A stretch of DNA of 64,000 bases from Waltergamsia citrina (Eukaryota > Ascomycota > Sordariomycetes > Hypocreales > Bionectriaceae), in assembly GCA_022814615.1 (NCBI GenBank), contig JAKLNE010000021.1:428712-492711 (forward strand), in the 5' to 3' direction. The translations under genes were made by a program, and so were the position numbers. Of this stretch, positions 11,494-24,999 are shown one piece after another. Numbering within the stretch: position 1 is the first letter of the stretch; every line of letters begins with the position of its first letter. The notes beneath the pieces are model-generated. The model had not been told where the DNA came from. It saw only the letters and a program-made list of their open reading frames with translations, and made no database searches.

Positions 11494-13564
11494 GTATGCC
11501 TTGGAATTGAGTTTGAACATGGATCATCCATTTAACTTTCCCCAGATGGGGACGTGCGACGTTTGAGACGTGCATGATGAACGAACGATAAGACACACTC
11601 GCCTACCTCCCTGCGTTACTTAGTAGTTAAGCTTTCCTCCTCTTCAGCCAAGGAGGAATGAATTGACTTGATGCGGCGTTTTCACAAGCCCAAACCTTGG
11701 AAACTACGAAAGTGGCCACAATTCTCCGAATGGTGATGCGGGTGAGTATCATTCGACCCACCTTCACCCGCGTCCATTCGGGGACCAAAGCACAGATGGG
11801 AAGGGAGATCCTATCTTAATCCTACCTCAACTATGTTTTATCCGATGTTTACTATGACAAGGTGCTACCTCCTTTCGCGTAGTAAGTAAGGTGAAGGAAG
11901 GAAGGACAAAAGGGTCTGTTTCTAAGGGTCCTTTGTGTGTGCCCGGCCAAACCTTTTTCTTTCCTAATTTAGAGTGAGTTCACGGACCACTGAAAGTTTG
12001 GATGACGCCTCCTTGTTATGCTCGTTGCTGGTAGCACATTAAGGCGCAGCCATTTTGAACACGAGTACAGAGTGTGTACGGCGTTGTGCTTATTTTGGAT
12101 TCTCTCAGGCACCGTGATTTATGGTCGATAGCGTTGGAGGTCCGACAGAATAGCTCTGGAGTTTTTTCCTTCTCGGTGTCGGATTCGCCAAGGGTCCGCA
12201 GACCCCGAGGATTAGTACTCTCCACCCCGAGAGACGGTGAACTCGGAAGTATTTATCGTGGCACGTGTAAAAGGTGCTAAGCCGGGGTGGTTTGCGTGGT
12301 CCTTTGAGGCTGAGAGAGAAAGCGGTCTTGATTGGAATAATGCTCAGCCATCGAGGCTTTGTGCAGGTATACATACACGTAGGCTCCTCGTTTACGTTTA
12401 AGTCAGAAAAGGATGGTAGAATGCAACGATTGCTGCCACGGATACCGCGGGAAGGGAGTCTGGAGGATTTGCCATGCTATTCGGATGGGCTAACTATGTT
12501 GGAGGCGGAGTGCGGCGACGTTCTGTACGTCAGAGAGACCGCAGCATGCGTATGGCGTAAGGTAGGAATCGACACACTACTACCAACGATCGAGAAGCTT
12601 CAAGTTGTATCACCAGCCAAACTGCAATATTTAGGTGCGCATGTTGTAGCATGTGTAACGCATTCTAGTCTCTCCTTCCCAATTTACGAGGAGCACTTGC
12701 TACTACTTGTACTAGATTGATTTCAGGTGGAATGGCAGGCGCGGGAACCTAATTACGGCGATATTACTTTCCTAGTAAACACGTAAATGCGGTGATCACG
12801 AATAAGGCAGGGCCACCCTTACTTTCCTGTCAACTGCGGTCGCACTTAGCTTATTTTGGCGGTGCTAGTGGCATGAAGCTCGCCCCCCGTTGGCTGGCGG
12901 GTGGTGGGAACCAATCAGATACGAGACCACAGCCACGATTACGATTACATGGGGTACTTGTACGAGTCCTCGTCAGAGGCGGCAGTAGCGAGCGACCCTT
13001 GACGCTGGCACTGATGCAAGCGCCCAGATTTGGGCGGCAGCCCAGCGTAGGTACCGTAATGCAGACGAAACAACGAGGCCCAAGTTAATCCTCGTCTCGC
13101 TTGGTCCCAAACCAAGATCCAGAACCAGATTCATGACAAGGGTTGATGAGCTTACTTCGTACTCCCTCCCCCCCCCCGGCTGTTCCGTCCTACCTTAATT
13201 CCTTCCGACTTTTTTCTTTTCTCTGAATAGCTTCGTCCCATTCAACCCGATTGCTATTCTTCCTCTTTTCTTTCTTGCGTCTGTTGTTTACTACATACTA
13301 GTACATCCATTACTCCGCATACCTGTTTCGCCGGGTTCCCACCGAGGTACATTCGCTCTGTGTCTCATCATCCTGACACGCATACCCTCCAAGCAATCGA
13401 ATACGTACCTCTTCGAACCGCCCGTCCATTCCCCTCTCACCCCCCTCGGTCGGTCGCACAAGGGCGTCGTCGCAATATTGCCGACACACAAAAGAACACG
13501 GTGAGAGGACGAGGACGACATACGAAGAGTAAAAGAGAAAATACCGGATAGTTATTATCGCCTG

Positions 13565-13573
13565 ATGCTGTAA
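13565..13573 (+). promoter_or_regulatory. Two-codon upstream ORF in the flippase leader
   Basis: ATG-CTG-TAA lies 19 nt before the flippase start codon and is the only ATG in about 415 nt of leader-like sequence. If the transcript starts upstream, scanning ribosomes would meet this minimal ORF first, so it may lower or regulate translation. The presence of this sequence in the mRNA is inferred. Confidence 0.4.
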
Positions 13574-13592
13574 GGAACCGCTGGACGGAATC

Positions 13593-16500
13593 ATGGCTTC
13601 AGGCCGCAGTAACCCTGCACGGCCGCCGGACGGCAATCAAGTCCACCGAAACCGCGATCGCGACCGCGACTACTACGACCGCGACGACGAAGACGACTCA
13701 CGGTTTTACACACCAGAACCCGACGTCTCTCAATCCGATTTCGCTGGCGGAGCGCAGCAGCGCGGCCGGCACCAGCCCTATCTTTCCGACACGCCTTCGT
13801 CCCAGTCCCCGATTAAGGCGGAAGCCGGCGCTTCGTCGGAAGGCGTCATGTCGGGCTCCTCCAAAACGAAAGCCACGAAAGGGAAGAAGCGCAAGGATAA
13901 TCAGCCTCGTCCTACGAGTCTTACATGGCAGAATAAGCTGCGCGACTACATTGGGTGGCTATACCAGATCATCATCATTCAGTTCATCTTGCGACGGAAA
14001 CCTCTCCCGCCTACGAAAGATGGCCGCCAAATCCCCCTCAATCCCGAAGACGTCGGCAACAAAGGCCTCATCGACGAGCGCAGTGATAAGCCGTATATTA
14101 GCAATTTCATCCGCAGCAGTCGCTATACAATTTTGACGTTCGTCCCTGCTCAACTGATTTACCAGTTCAGCAAGCTCGGTAACTTCTACTTCTTGGTTGT
14201 TGGTACCATTCAGATGATCCCAGGGCTCAGTACGGTTGGACGATGGACGACAATCGGCCCTCTAGCTGTCTTTGTGGCTCTTAGTATGGCCAAGGAAGGT
14301 TATGACGACTGGCGGAGGTATACTCTTGACAAGGTCGAGAATCGAAGTCCTGCTTGGGTATTAAGGAGCGGTGTCAGATCGAATCCCAAAAACAAGCCTA
14401 GAAAGTCGACTGAAGAGGACGAGGACTGGATGTGCGTGCAGTGGCAGCATGTCCAGGTCGGAGACATTGTTCGTCTGAAGCGCAATGACGGCATTCCAGC
14501 CGACATGGCTCTGCTGTATGCCACTGGACCAAGCGGTATCGCCTACATCGACACCATGGCTCTGGATGGTGAGACCAATCTGAAGAGCAAACAAGCCAGT
14601 TCCCTTTTCGCCGAGCAGTGCAGTACGATGGAGGGCCTCAAGAACGCAAAGGCGACTATTGTTTCTGAAGATCCCAACATTGACCTCTACAGCTATGACG
14701 GCAAGGCAGTCGCCGGCGATGACACCCGCCCCTTGACCATGAACAATGTTGTGTACCGAGGCTCGACACTTCGAAATACCTCCATGGCCATCGGTGTTGT
14801 AATTAACTCCGGAGAAGAGTGCAAGATTCGCATGAATGCCAACAAGAACCACCGAGCCAAGAAGCCCCGGCTGCAATCGCAAGTCAACAAGATGATCTTC
14901 ATCCAAATTGCTGGATTGTGCTCATTGGCAGCTGGTATGACGGGTGGCTATGTTTTATGGCAGGAATCCACTGAGCGAAATGCCTTCTACCTTCGCGACG
15001 CCGCTGTCCGATATGTCGAAATCTTCTTCGGTTATGTCATTATGTTCAATACTCTGATTCCCCTGTCGCTCTACATTAGTTTGGAAATTGTCAAGGTAGG
15101 ACAATACTTTATGATGCTCGACAGGGAAATGTACGATCCTATCACGGATACACCGGCAGTTATCAACACAACCTCCATCTTGGAGAACTTGGGTCAAGTT
15201 GATTACGTCTTTTCCGACAAGACGGGCACATTGACAGACAATGTCATGAAATTCCGCAAAATGAGCGTTGCAGGCGTCGCATGCCTCCACGATATGGATC
15301 TTGGTAAAGAGGAGGATATGAAACAGCAAAAGATCGAGGCTGCGGCGAAAAGGAAGCGAGGCGGCAAGGCCATGGACCTAGTCTCTAACACCGCGGGATA
15401 TCTTCTGGCAGATAGAGAGTGGAAACAAGCGAAGAAGGAAAAGAAGCAAGCTCTGTTACCTCTTCAAAGGACATCAACCGGTCTTTCCATGTCACAATGG
15501 GAAACGCCTCGAACTGATCAGGAGCCGGAGATGAAGACGGATGACTTGCTGGACCTTATTCAGCATAAGCCTAACTCGGCTTTTGCCCGCAAGGCGAAAT
15601 GGTTTCTTCTCTGTGTGGCTCTTTGTCATACCTGTTTGCCCGAAAGGATGGATGACGGCCGGCTCGAATTTCAGGCCGCGAATCCCGACGAGCTTGCTCT
15701 GGTTGAAGCTGCCAGAGACCTTGGATTAATACTGATTGACCGTCCCACTAATGCCATCAAGCTGGAGACGACGAATGCCGACGGAACTAAGCATGTCGAG
15801 TCGTACGAGGTCCTAGATGTCGTCGAGTTCAGCAGCAAGAGGAAGCGCATGTCCATTATCGTCCGCATGCCGGATGGTCGCATCTGTGTGATTTGCAAGG
15901 GCGCCGACAACGTTATCCGCGAACGACTCAGACTGCGTCATCTCGCAGATCAAAAGGCTGCCGATATCGTGCAAAGGGCCAACGAGCGCAGAAACTCGCA
16001 GCAGTCAAGGGCTAGACAAAGCTTTGACTCTCCTCGCACCAGCTTCGCCATGAACCGCCGAAGTTCAGGAAATGCCATCGAGAGCTGGAAGCAGAGTCTT
16101 GCGCGTAGATCTGTGGATATGAACAGGCTTTCCCGGACAGATGAAGACTATGCTGATCCTAATCCCTACGACTCCATCCCTACCACCACCAACCCACGTA
16201 ACAGGTTCAGCCGAATGAGGTCCTACGACAGCGCTGATCAGTTGGCCGACGATTCGGCGGCTACGACTGATGCCGATACATTCGAGAAATGTTTTCAGCA
16301 CGTTGACGATTTCGCGACCGAGGGTCTCCGCACGCTCCTGTACGGCTTCCGCTATATTGAGCAGAACGACTACACCGAGTGGAAGAAGATTTACCACGAG
16401 GCTGAGACCAGTCTAGTTAACCGCCAGGACCGCATTGAGGAGGCCAGTGATCTCCTCGAGCAGAAGTTTGATCTTGCGGGTGCTACCGCCATCGAAGATA

Positions 16501-18067
16501 AGCTACAAGATGGCGTGCCGGACACAATCGACAAGCTCCGCCGGGCAAATATCAAAGTGTGGATGCTCACGGGTGATAAGCGCGAGACCGCTATCAATAT
16601 CGGGCATTCGGCGCAACTCTGCAAATCGTTTTCGCAGATTTATATCCTTGATGATTCTGTGGGGGGTCTGCATGAGACTATTGCGGGGACGATCAAGGAG
16701 CTCGAGGCTGGCGAGATTCCCCATGCTGTCTTGGTTGTGGATGGAGGGACTTTGTCAACCATTGACAGTGAGCCGGATCTAGCTCTGCTCTTCTACGATC
16801 TTGTCATTTTGGTGGACTCTGTGATCTGCTGTCGCGCATCGCCATCTCAAAAAGCCGCATTGGTCAAGACGATTCGACGATATGTTCCTCAGTCTCTCAC
16901 CCTTGCCATCGGTGACGGTGCCAACGATATTGGCATGATCCTAGAAGCCCACGTCGGTGTCGGGGTCTCAGGACGCGAGGGTCTCCAAGCAGCTAGAATC
17001 TCTGACTACGCTATTGCGCAGTTCCGTTTCTTGCAGAAACTTCTGTTTGTCCACGGTCGCTGGAATTATCTTCGCACCGGCCGTTATGCTTTGGCAACAT
17101 TCTGGAAGGAAATTCTCTTCTACCTCATCCAGGCGCACTACCAGCGCAGCAACGGATACTCAGGCACATCACTATTCGAGCAGTGGAGTTTAACCGTCTT
17201 TAACGTTCTCTTCACCTCACTAGCTGTTATCATCCCTGGTATTTTCGACAAGGACCTCTCGGCAAAGACCCTGCTCAAGTATCCCGAGCTTTACACTTTT
17301 GGCCAGAAGGATCAGGGTTTCAATTTCTGGATGTACCTGTGGTGGGCTTTACAGGCGGTTATCGGCAGCGTTCTCATTTACTACCCGACCTGGGGCTTTT
17401 ATCTGATTACGCTTTTCACTGAGGATACGAGCTTGTATGCCATGGGCTCAGCGCCTTTTACCGTGGCAGTCATTTTCATCAACACAAAGCTCATGTAAGT
17501 CCCCAATCCATTTCCAACTTTCCGAAGAATAAATGAGACTAACAAGCATTTAGGATCCTCGAAAGCCACTCCAAGTCCATCATCTTCTTCGCCGCCTGGC
17601 TCATCACCGTCGCCGGTTGGTTCGGCTGGACCCTCTTCCTCCCTTACCTCCCTTTCACCCGCTCCTACGAACTCCGCATCCACAACACCCGCAACGCCTT
17701 TGTCCAAAACTTTGGCGCCACCCTCAATTGGTGGGTCGTCGTCTTCCTCCTCCTAGCTATCCTCATCGTTCTCGACTTGTGCATCCAAGCTATTCGAAGG
17801 GTGTACTTCCCTAGCGATGTGGATTTGATGCAGAGGATAGAAAAGGAGGAGCACAAGGCGTTTAAGAAGGGGAAGAGTGTGAAGAAGGCCGAGGAAGGTG
17901 AGGAGATGGAGATGCAGAGGGTGGAGGGGGAGGTTGATCCTGCGACGGAGCCTAAGTCACCGCCGGCTTGTGATCCGAATTATTACTTTGATCATGTGGA
18001 GCGGCAGCAGCAGCATGGGTTGCAGCAACAGCGTTATGATCCGTCTCACATTGGTGTGGCCTCATAA
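13593..18067 (+). CDS. P4-type ATPase, DNF3-like phospholipid flippase
   Basis: Two exons (13593-17494 and 17554-18067; 59-nt intron with an ACTAAC branch) encode 1471 residues. Visible P4-ATPase hallmarks: DGET in the actuator domain (residues 325-328), PLSL in TM4 (490-493), the phosphorylation motif DKTGTLT with Asp542, and the hinge GDGAND (1107-1112). The N-terminal membrane entry QLIYQFSKLGNFYFLVV and the MAKEGYDDWRRY segment match the Dnf3 branch rather than Dnf1/2, Drs2 or Neo1. Basic, Ser-rich insertions in the N-domain (about residues 790-890) and a disordered Asp/Arg-rich N-terminus are likely regulatory. Flippases of this class move phosphatidylserine/ethanolamine to the cytosolic leaflet of Golgi/endosomal/plasma membranes, normally with a Cdc50-type partner. 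The C-terminal tail is long, acidic, then Gln/His-rich. Confidence 0.92.
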
Positions 18068-19576
18068 GACGAAATGCAAAACCTCACCACCACGACATAT
18101 AACATACGATCCGTCTCGCGGGCAGGACATAGCCCTCTATCACCATCTACACGAATACTCCCATATCTCCATTTACAATATTTCCAACATGGAGAAATTT
18201 CCAACTATACAGTCATTTCCACCAAATACCAGACAACGGGCGTTACCAATCTCTTGGGGAGTTTATCTACTATATTTCTTTCTTATCTTTGGGTGCGGAC
18301 ATTCGGTTTCATGTACGAGCGTTTAAGTGGTTTTTTTCCAGAGCGATAATGGCTTTTTACAAAGAAGAAAGAACGAAAGAACGCGTGCTATGAGAAAGAG
18401 AAGGAAGGTTTTAGCGTTTTCTCTTTTCTCTTGGGGAATCGACTTCCTTTTTAAAAGTGATTGGGAGAGATATGTTACTGAGCTTTGATGGGGGTTTGGA
18501 GTATTAGTAGTAAGCATATTATTGACCTGAGTGTACGTATGTATTTAGAGAACTTGAAAGGAATGTCTTTTCTCCAAATCTGCCTTGTTGCCAACCGCAT
18601 GACACTTTGATGTTAGGGAGGTCTGCTACATACAGAAAAGCTCCATAGTCGAAACAAGGAAAGCTGTCCGGAACATCACAAAATGGGCACACGAAGCTTC
18701 TATACTTCAAAAAGGGGTAAGAAAGAAACAGCGGGCTCTATATCGCTCATCACTTGTCAATGACAGAGGCGCGGGCTCAAGATGCGCGACTTGGGGCGTC
18801 TGAGCCCTGAGAACCTCTTGCTTGCCGATGCTAGCTATGTGTTTTTGTGCCCTGTGGTTCTGATTGTACCAAAGAGCTGGCGTGCAGACCTTGTACATCC
18901 ACGCAGGTAACTTCGCAGATTCTGAAAAACCAACTGCATACATGCACAACTGCCTTTGTGTTAGTTACTAGTACTGACCTGACCCTGTTCTGTACTACGC
19001 GGACTCTGAAAGAGGTAGACTAAAAATCTCCGTCGATACGGAACTCGAATACTGATTCTCGCTCGGGGCGCTTCGAAGGAGGAGGGGGGATCGGCTCGTC
19101 GGTCTCTGCGGTTAGCATACTGCTAAGACATCAAAAGTAAGAAAAAAACAAGGTATAGAGAGTATCTGGGAACCAGAACCCAACAACGAAAGTCAAAATC
19201 AAGTCTTTTTAAATAACGTCTTTCTCAGCCGGCAGTACGACCCAATATAATGATATTGTATAGAGGGCGTCATGATATGATCCAGCGTGAAGTTTCTTTG
19301 CGTGCCATGATGAATGATGTTGCTGTTTTGTGCGCATGCATATGTGGTATCATCTCCAAATCCACTCATATCCAAACCATGAAGCTCTTATCCCGTCTAA
19401 TATGATTCTTCCCATATATGACCCAATGCTTCTTCTTTTTCTCCGACGGGATGCGCTTTCGACAGGACTCTGTTCAGGATGTCAAGAAAACAAAAATAAA
19501 TAAACAAAAATCAGATAACAGCATAATCCTTCACGTCACAGCAAAGATAACATATCCCATTTCACTTCACGCGCAC
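18068..19576. other. Convergent 3' spacer
   Basis: Sequence between the stops of two convergent genes. It contains the presumed 3' UTRs, is moderately A/T-rich, and has no open frame longer than about 90 codons with coding character. Confidence 0.6.
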
Positions 19577-21788
19577 TTATTGTGTAACGTTGCCGACAGG
19601 AGCAGCAGTCTTCTCCTCTTCCACATCCTTAGTGGCCCTGTCACCGTTGGAAGAGCTGGCGCTCAGATCGGTATCGTTGCGGAGAGCATCTTCGTGCACA
19701 CCGCCAGCGGCAGTGGGGTTGTTCTTCTCGTGCTTCTTGGCCTGCTCCAGGCGGGCATTCTCCTCCATGATGGTAGGGTCAGCGGCAACACCAGCGCTGT
19801 ACTCGATCTTGCCCTCGCCCCTTCGCAGAGGGGGGATGAAGACGTCGAACCACTTGGGCACAATGAAGCCAGCAAAGATGATGAGGAGGGCAATGTGGCC
19901 GACACCGAAGCCCATGACGTGGAAAGGATCGTTGCGGAGCTCGTAGAAGTTCTTGTACGAGAAGCTGTAGACCATAGCCAGAGCAGGCGCGGCGACATAA
20001 CGGAGCAGACCGGACCAGAAGACGGGAATGTCCATGTTCTTGCCGCGAGCGACAATAAGGTTAAGATCGCGGCGCAATTGGTTTCCCTAGTTTGTTTGGT
20101 TAGCAAATAGGATAACGGCATGACAAGAATAGGAGTCTTACAGAATAGAAAGCCAAGTGCCAGAACTTGGCAGCAAAGGCGTTCTTGCCCCAGAATCGGG
20201 GTGCGACGTAGTCGGGCGTCTTGGCAAGGAAGACGGAGACAATGGCGGATACGATGAAGATTGCGAAACCAGTGCCAGCGCCAGCCTCGACACTAACAGC
20301 CTGGCCCACGATAACACCGATGATCTGCCCACCGAAGTAACCAAAGTTGTAGGTGACAAAGGCAGGAAGGCCAACCTGCTCAACGACATCGCCCCATCGG
20401 TAGACAACAGTAGCGCAGACGCACTCGGACCAGACAACGAAAACCAGGGCGACATCGTTGGTCCAGCGGTCAATACCGGTAAGCAGATAGTAGCCAAAGT
20501 CGGCGCAGTATGGCAGGGTCAGGAGGAAGGAGACGATGCAGGCCGAGGTGACAACAATGATGCGGTTAAACTTGGGCTGAGCATCCATGATGAGGGTGAC
20601 GACGGCGTCAAGCATAGCGAAGGCGGAACTGTAACCGAGAACCATGAGAGTGAAGAAGAGCAAGACAGCCCACAGGTTGGCGGCAGGCATTTGGGTAATA
20701 GCCTCAGGGAGTGTGAGGAAACCAACGGTGAAACTACCGAGCGGCTCAGCCGGGTCAGGGGTCATGCCGAGGAAGCCAACAACACCGAACACAGCGAAGG
20801 CGGCGATGTTTTCAAACAAAACGTTGCTAGAGACAACAAGCAGCGAGTCGACAACGGCGTTGGAGTGCTTCTGGTTGTAGGAGGCGTACGAGGTGAAGTA
20901 ACCAAAACCCACACCAGTCGAGAAGAAGACCTGACCACAAGCCGTCTGCCACAGGCGACCGTCGGCAAGCTGATCGCTTCGCCAGGTAGCAAAGTACAGC
21001 TTGATACCCTCCTTGGCGTTGGGCAGAGAGCAAGAGCGGCCGATGAGGATGATGGTGATGCAGATGGGCAGGCCCATGGTGAAGTAGACGACACGACCGG
21101 TCAGACCGCAGCCACGGAAGATGGAAACCCAGACGAGGAACCAAGTAAAGATGCTCCAGCCAACGGTCTCACCGTTGACGGAGGTGCTAACATACTCGAC
21201 CCATTTGGTAATGGTGGAGCCATCGTCGCTGAAGGTTCCAGGAATCGGCTCCGGGTTGTATCCGACGACGTCGTAGTAGAACTCTTCAGGCTTTCCAGCC
21301 CACGGCAGAGGGCTATAGAAGGAGTTGCGGAAGTAGACCATGATCCAAGCCAAGTTGGCGACGAAGTAAGGACCGACAACGAAACCAACGTACAACATGG
21401 CCAAACCGGTACCCTTGAGACGGTAGTTGACAGCATTGTAGGCGACGACGGATCCGCCACGGTAGGCATTGCCGATGGAGATTTCGAGAATGAGGACGGG
21501 AATGGCAATGAGGAAGACGCACATCAGGTAAGGAATGTACCATTGCAGACCGTGGTTGTTAAAGACGACCGAGGGGTAACGCAGGAGGTTACCCATACCG
21601 GCGCAGCCTCCCATGGCCGCGAGGACGAAGGCGGTTCTCGAGGGCCATTGATCACGACCATCCTCGGCTGTAGAGGGAGGAGGGGCGAAGGAAGAACCAA
21701 TCTTCTTGAGGACACCGAGGGGGCCAAGCTCTGCTGCTCGCCTCGGCGCGCGGCCCACGGCGGCGCCAAAGTTGCGCACAGCGTTCAT
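19577..21788 (-). CDS. SLC6-type neurotransmitter:sodium symporter family transporter
   Basis: Exons 21788-20142 and 20086-19577 (55-nt phase-0 intron) give 718 residues. The TM1 signature GNLLRYPSVVFNNHG (from residue 66) corresponds to the SLC6 GNxWRFPxxxxxNGG motif that lines the substrate and sodium sites. About twelve hydrophobic segments follow, with the usual large loop between TM3 and TM4. Family members carry amino acids or related amines by cation coupling; the fungal substrates are mostly unknown. The cytosolic C-terminus is charged (about the last 80 residues) and Asn/Glu-rich. ATG 21788 is the first true ATG in frame; the extension to 21866 would require a TTG start. The gene is convergent with the flippase. 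Confidence 0.9.
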
Positions 21789-23650
21789 GGTGACGGCTGT
21801 GGTTTTGGCGGATTGATGTTGTAGAGGGTGAGGACGAGGTTGAGGCGATATTATGATATGGTACAAATTACTATTGCGGTGGCGGCGATTTAAGATGTCA
21901 TTGGTGGCGGGTGAGAAAAGGAAAGGACGAGTGAGTCGTGGTGAGTTCCTAATTAGTCGAATCTAATCGAGATGGAAGGCGCATCTGGAATTGCGATACG
22001 TGGGAAGGAAGGAAAGAACCCAAGGCGCAGCCAGTGTCTATTTACTGGACGGAAGGTGAGACTGAAAGGTCGAAGGCGTTGTGGAAGGAAAGAATAGAAG
22101 GATAGAAGGAAAGAAGAAGAAGAAGAAGGGAGGAAGGTTGGAATAAGATTTGAGCAGGCAAGTACAGTTAAGAAGGCAGGCAGGCGAAACCCATGTCAAA
22201 GGGTCTTTGGGACTTTTCGGGTGTACTCGTCTCGTACTAAATGCGCAGAGATATTATTGGCGTATCGTACTACGAGTAATACTACTACTCAGTAAGACCT
22301 GACGACACTAAAGGTAGAGCCGGCTGGTTCTCTTGGAGATTGGAAGTGGATGTGGATAGGATAGGATGGAGGGAACATTGAGAAGGATGGGACCAAGGTC
22401 ATGGATGCGGGATCCCCCCACCAGGACCGTCCGACCAGGCGAGCCAACTTGAACTGCTACCTGTACGAGTACAAGTACGGGCGAGTATCTGAGTCTCACT
22501 CCCCGCCTGCTACCGCTGGCTGCTGGGGTCTTGTTCCCATCTCTTGGTACGACGGGGTTGGCAGGCAGTAATAAACATGCGTATCCCGGTGCAGCTTATT
22601 ATATTACTTTCTACCGACATGAATCCAGCGTTTGCCATGATTGAACTCAATATCTCTCATGGACAGGTATCCTTCCGGTTGTAAGTTTTCATCGTCTCGG
22701 ATCCAAGTATATTTCTACACGGCATGGTCTCAGTCTTGTCTTTGGTCTTAGTTGGTCTTGGCCCGAGAGCCGGGCTCGCCGAGCTGACCGGCCTGCATCT
22801 ATCTACCTAGGTACGCGTAGTAGACTTGCAGCGGGCTGTAGCGGACCATACCGAGCCGGGACAGCACTGAGAAAAGGCAATATTCATCCTTTCCAACAGT
22901 CTGAAAATATCCATTACAGGGCAGGCCCCGGCAGCCGCAGCATTAGCGGCCTCAGTCTGCTTTCGTCAGTTCGTCATCGCAGGCAGATCTTTGCTCACCT
23001 GGGATCCTGACCAATGGCATTACTCGGTAAGCAGCTGGGCGGTGGGGGCCTATAGCGTCCCCCACAGCGGTGTCCACCCGCCCACACACCCATTCAAACC
23101 CACTACGCACCCACTACATCCGCTGAGCATCCGCTGAACATCCACTATCATCCTCCATCGTAGGCGATGGATTCCCATGATATCGCTGTGAACAGGCCTT
23201 GTCAGTGCGCTTCGGTTTCAAGCCACTGGCGCTACGAGTACCAGAAAGAGAATCCTCGCCAAGAAGAAATGAAGCTGGATGCGGCACACGGCAAGAAAAT
23301 GGGTCTTGAATGGATATAGTCCAAGAAAGACTCAAGTGAACCTAAGATCTGTCTGTTGTTGAAATTTTCGTTGGTCTTGATGGCGTGATGATTTAGCATC
23401 AGGTACGCTGACCTTAAAAATGAGGTAAAAGTCAAGTAAGTTAAGGTAATTATTAAGCTTTTATGCCTTAAGCTCAGTAACTTTGAAGCCATTGGAACGC
23501 CACCAAGCACGCCAGTGAACTTGTTTCCACCACTCACTCCTACGCCTGATTCTTTCTTCCCGTTGGTCGCCTCTTTGCTGCTAACATGTGGCAATAGGTA
23601 CTTACTGTCCTGATTGATGACTGACGACACAGACACCCTCCGAGCAGCAG

Positions 23651-23678
23651 CGCATCGCATCGCATCGCATCGCATCGA
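23651..23678. repeat. (CGCAT)n pentanucleotide repeat
   Basis: Five or more perfect tandem CGCAT units. Confidence 0.95.
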
Positions 23679-24982
23679 ACCCCCCGAACACCACAAATGA
23701 ATCGCGCATTCAACCCACCTACGGAAATAACCTCCCATGTGCGCCCGACCCATTATTTTATTATCCTGCTTGATTTTCTCGCCTCTTCTTTGCTGCAACT
23801 TGCCTCTCATCACCCACGCTAGAACACCGCGCCCGGAGGACGGGTTTTCCAGCTAGATGGAGCCCCGGGATGAGAGTCTTCTGGGTTGGATGGGGGACCC
23901 ATTCTCCTCCCGGCTTCACGTCTGCCTGATCGCCTCAGCTAATACCTTAGCCTGCCAAGCTGTTCTTGTCTTGTCTTGGTGTGGACTGTGAACGGAGTCC
24001 CCGATCAGGCACCGAGTGAGAGACGGCCCTCCCCCTGCAACCCGGATCCAACAGGCGATACATGGTCCTTAACCAATCGAGAGCCTCTTTTTATCTCGGC
24101 GTCTCTTTCGAGCATGCCATTCACATGATGTAGAATGGTCAGCTAACGCTCTGCTAGCACCAAGCAATATCGTCCCCATCAACGGTCGAATACCGCAAGC
24201 ACTACTATATTACTCCGTACGAGTAATACATCCGTAAATGGTTTGCGACTTGATCCATTGCCACGCGACATCATCTTACAGCACACACGGCACGGCACAG
24301 CCAACTGCCCTCCTTTCCCGCATCCCGGAACCCTGCCTCTCGTAGCAATCCAATATTGTCACTTCTTCTTTGGTTTTAATATGGGCTGTCCTGCATCAAA
24401 CCATCAAAACCACTAATGCTGATATTACCTTGCAGCGCTCACCCATGTTCCTTTACCCATGCCGATTGATTGCCTACATGTATGTACTATGCCTAATTAT
24501 CCCTCCGGGCGCACGAGGAAGATCCACTTTGTCGCAGAAACACACAAGACTCGAGCACCACGATGATCCGACGCATTCCCAAGGCGAAGGGTCCAGCATT
24601 GGAAAAAGAGAGCCTTGTGATACGCGAGAAAAAAGATTCGAGATACACAATGGGAAATTCCATAGATTTCACGGTACTGAGAGCAGATAGGAACGCCATC
24701 CTCGGCGGCAATTCCATCGCTCGATTCCCTTCAGCCTAGGACCTTTTCCTCCACGCTACGCCTTGGCACGGGCGGCCGATCGTACCAAACAAACAACTCA
24801 CTACCAATTACTCACTGCAACTCGTGTGCGCTCGTGGTAGTCTCGTACTTGGTAGGTCTAGCTGTGCCGAACGCTAACACTAATACTAGACTGGTAGTTG
24901 CGAGAAACTCGGATGCTCGCGACAGCCGCCCACTAACGGTTCGTCGCCGCTACGTCAAGTTGGTCTACCAAATCCATCAATG

Positions 24983-24999
24983 TTTTTTTTTTTTTTTTT
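24983..24999. repeat. T17 homopolymer
   Basis: Uninterrupted run of 17 T in otherwise mixed sequence. It could be the end of an old retroposed insertion, but no element is seen beside it. Confidence 0.85.

Larger units (their letters stand above)
10428..13592. other. 3.2-kb spacer between homeobox and flippase genes
   Basis: The first part is probably 3' UTR of the homeobox gene. A (TA)n tract lies at 11475-11493 and a C-run at about 13167-13177. From about 13150 to 13564 there is no ATG, and the sequence is C/T-rich, as for the flippase leader. Open frames at 10559-11101 and 12274-12720 lack codon bias, conserved motifs or splice support. No gene is called. Confidence 0.55.

Noticed and set aside
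12274..12720. 148-codon + frame
   Set aside because: No conserved motif, no splice partners, and ordinary for chance in a 3-kb spacer.
20157..21824. 555-codon open frame on the + strand
   Set aside because: It is exactly antisense to the symporter's first exon, has an Asp/Gly/Glu-rich composition typical of antisense shadows of GC-biased codons, and shows no domain.
23232..23813. 193-codon - frame
   Set aside because: Runs through the (CGCAT)n repeat and unrelated spacer; codon use is not like the neighbouring genes.
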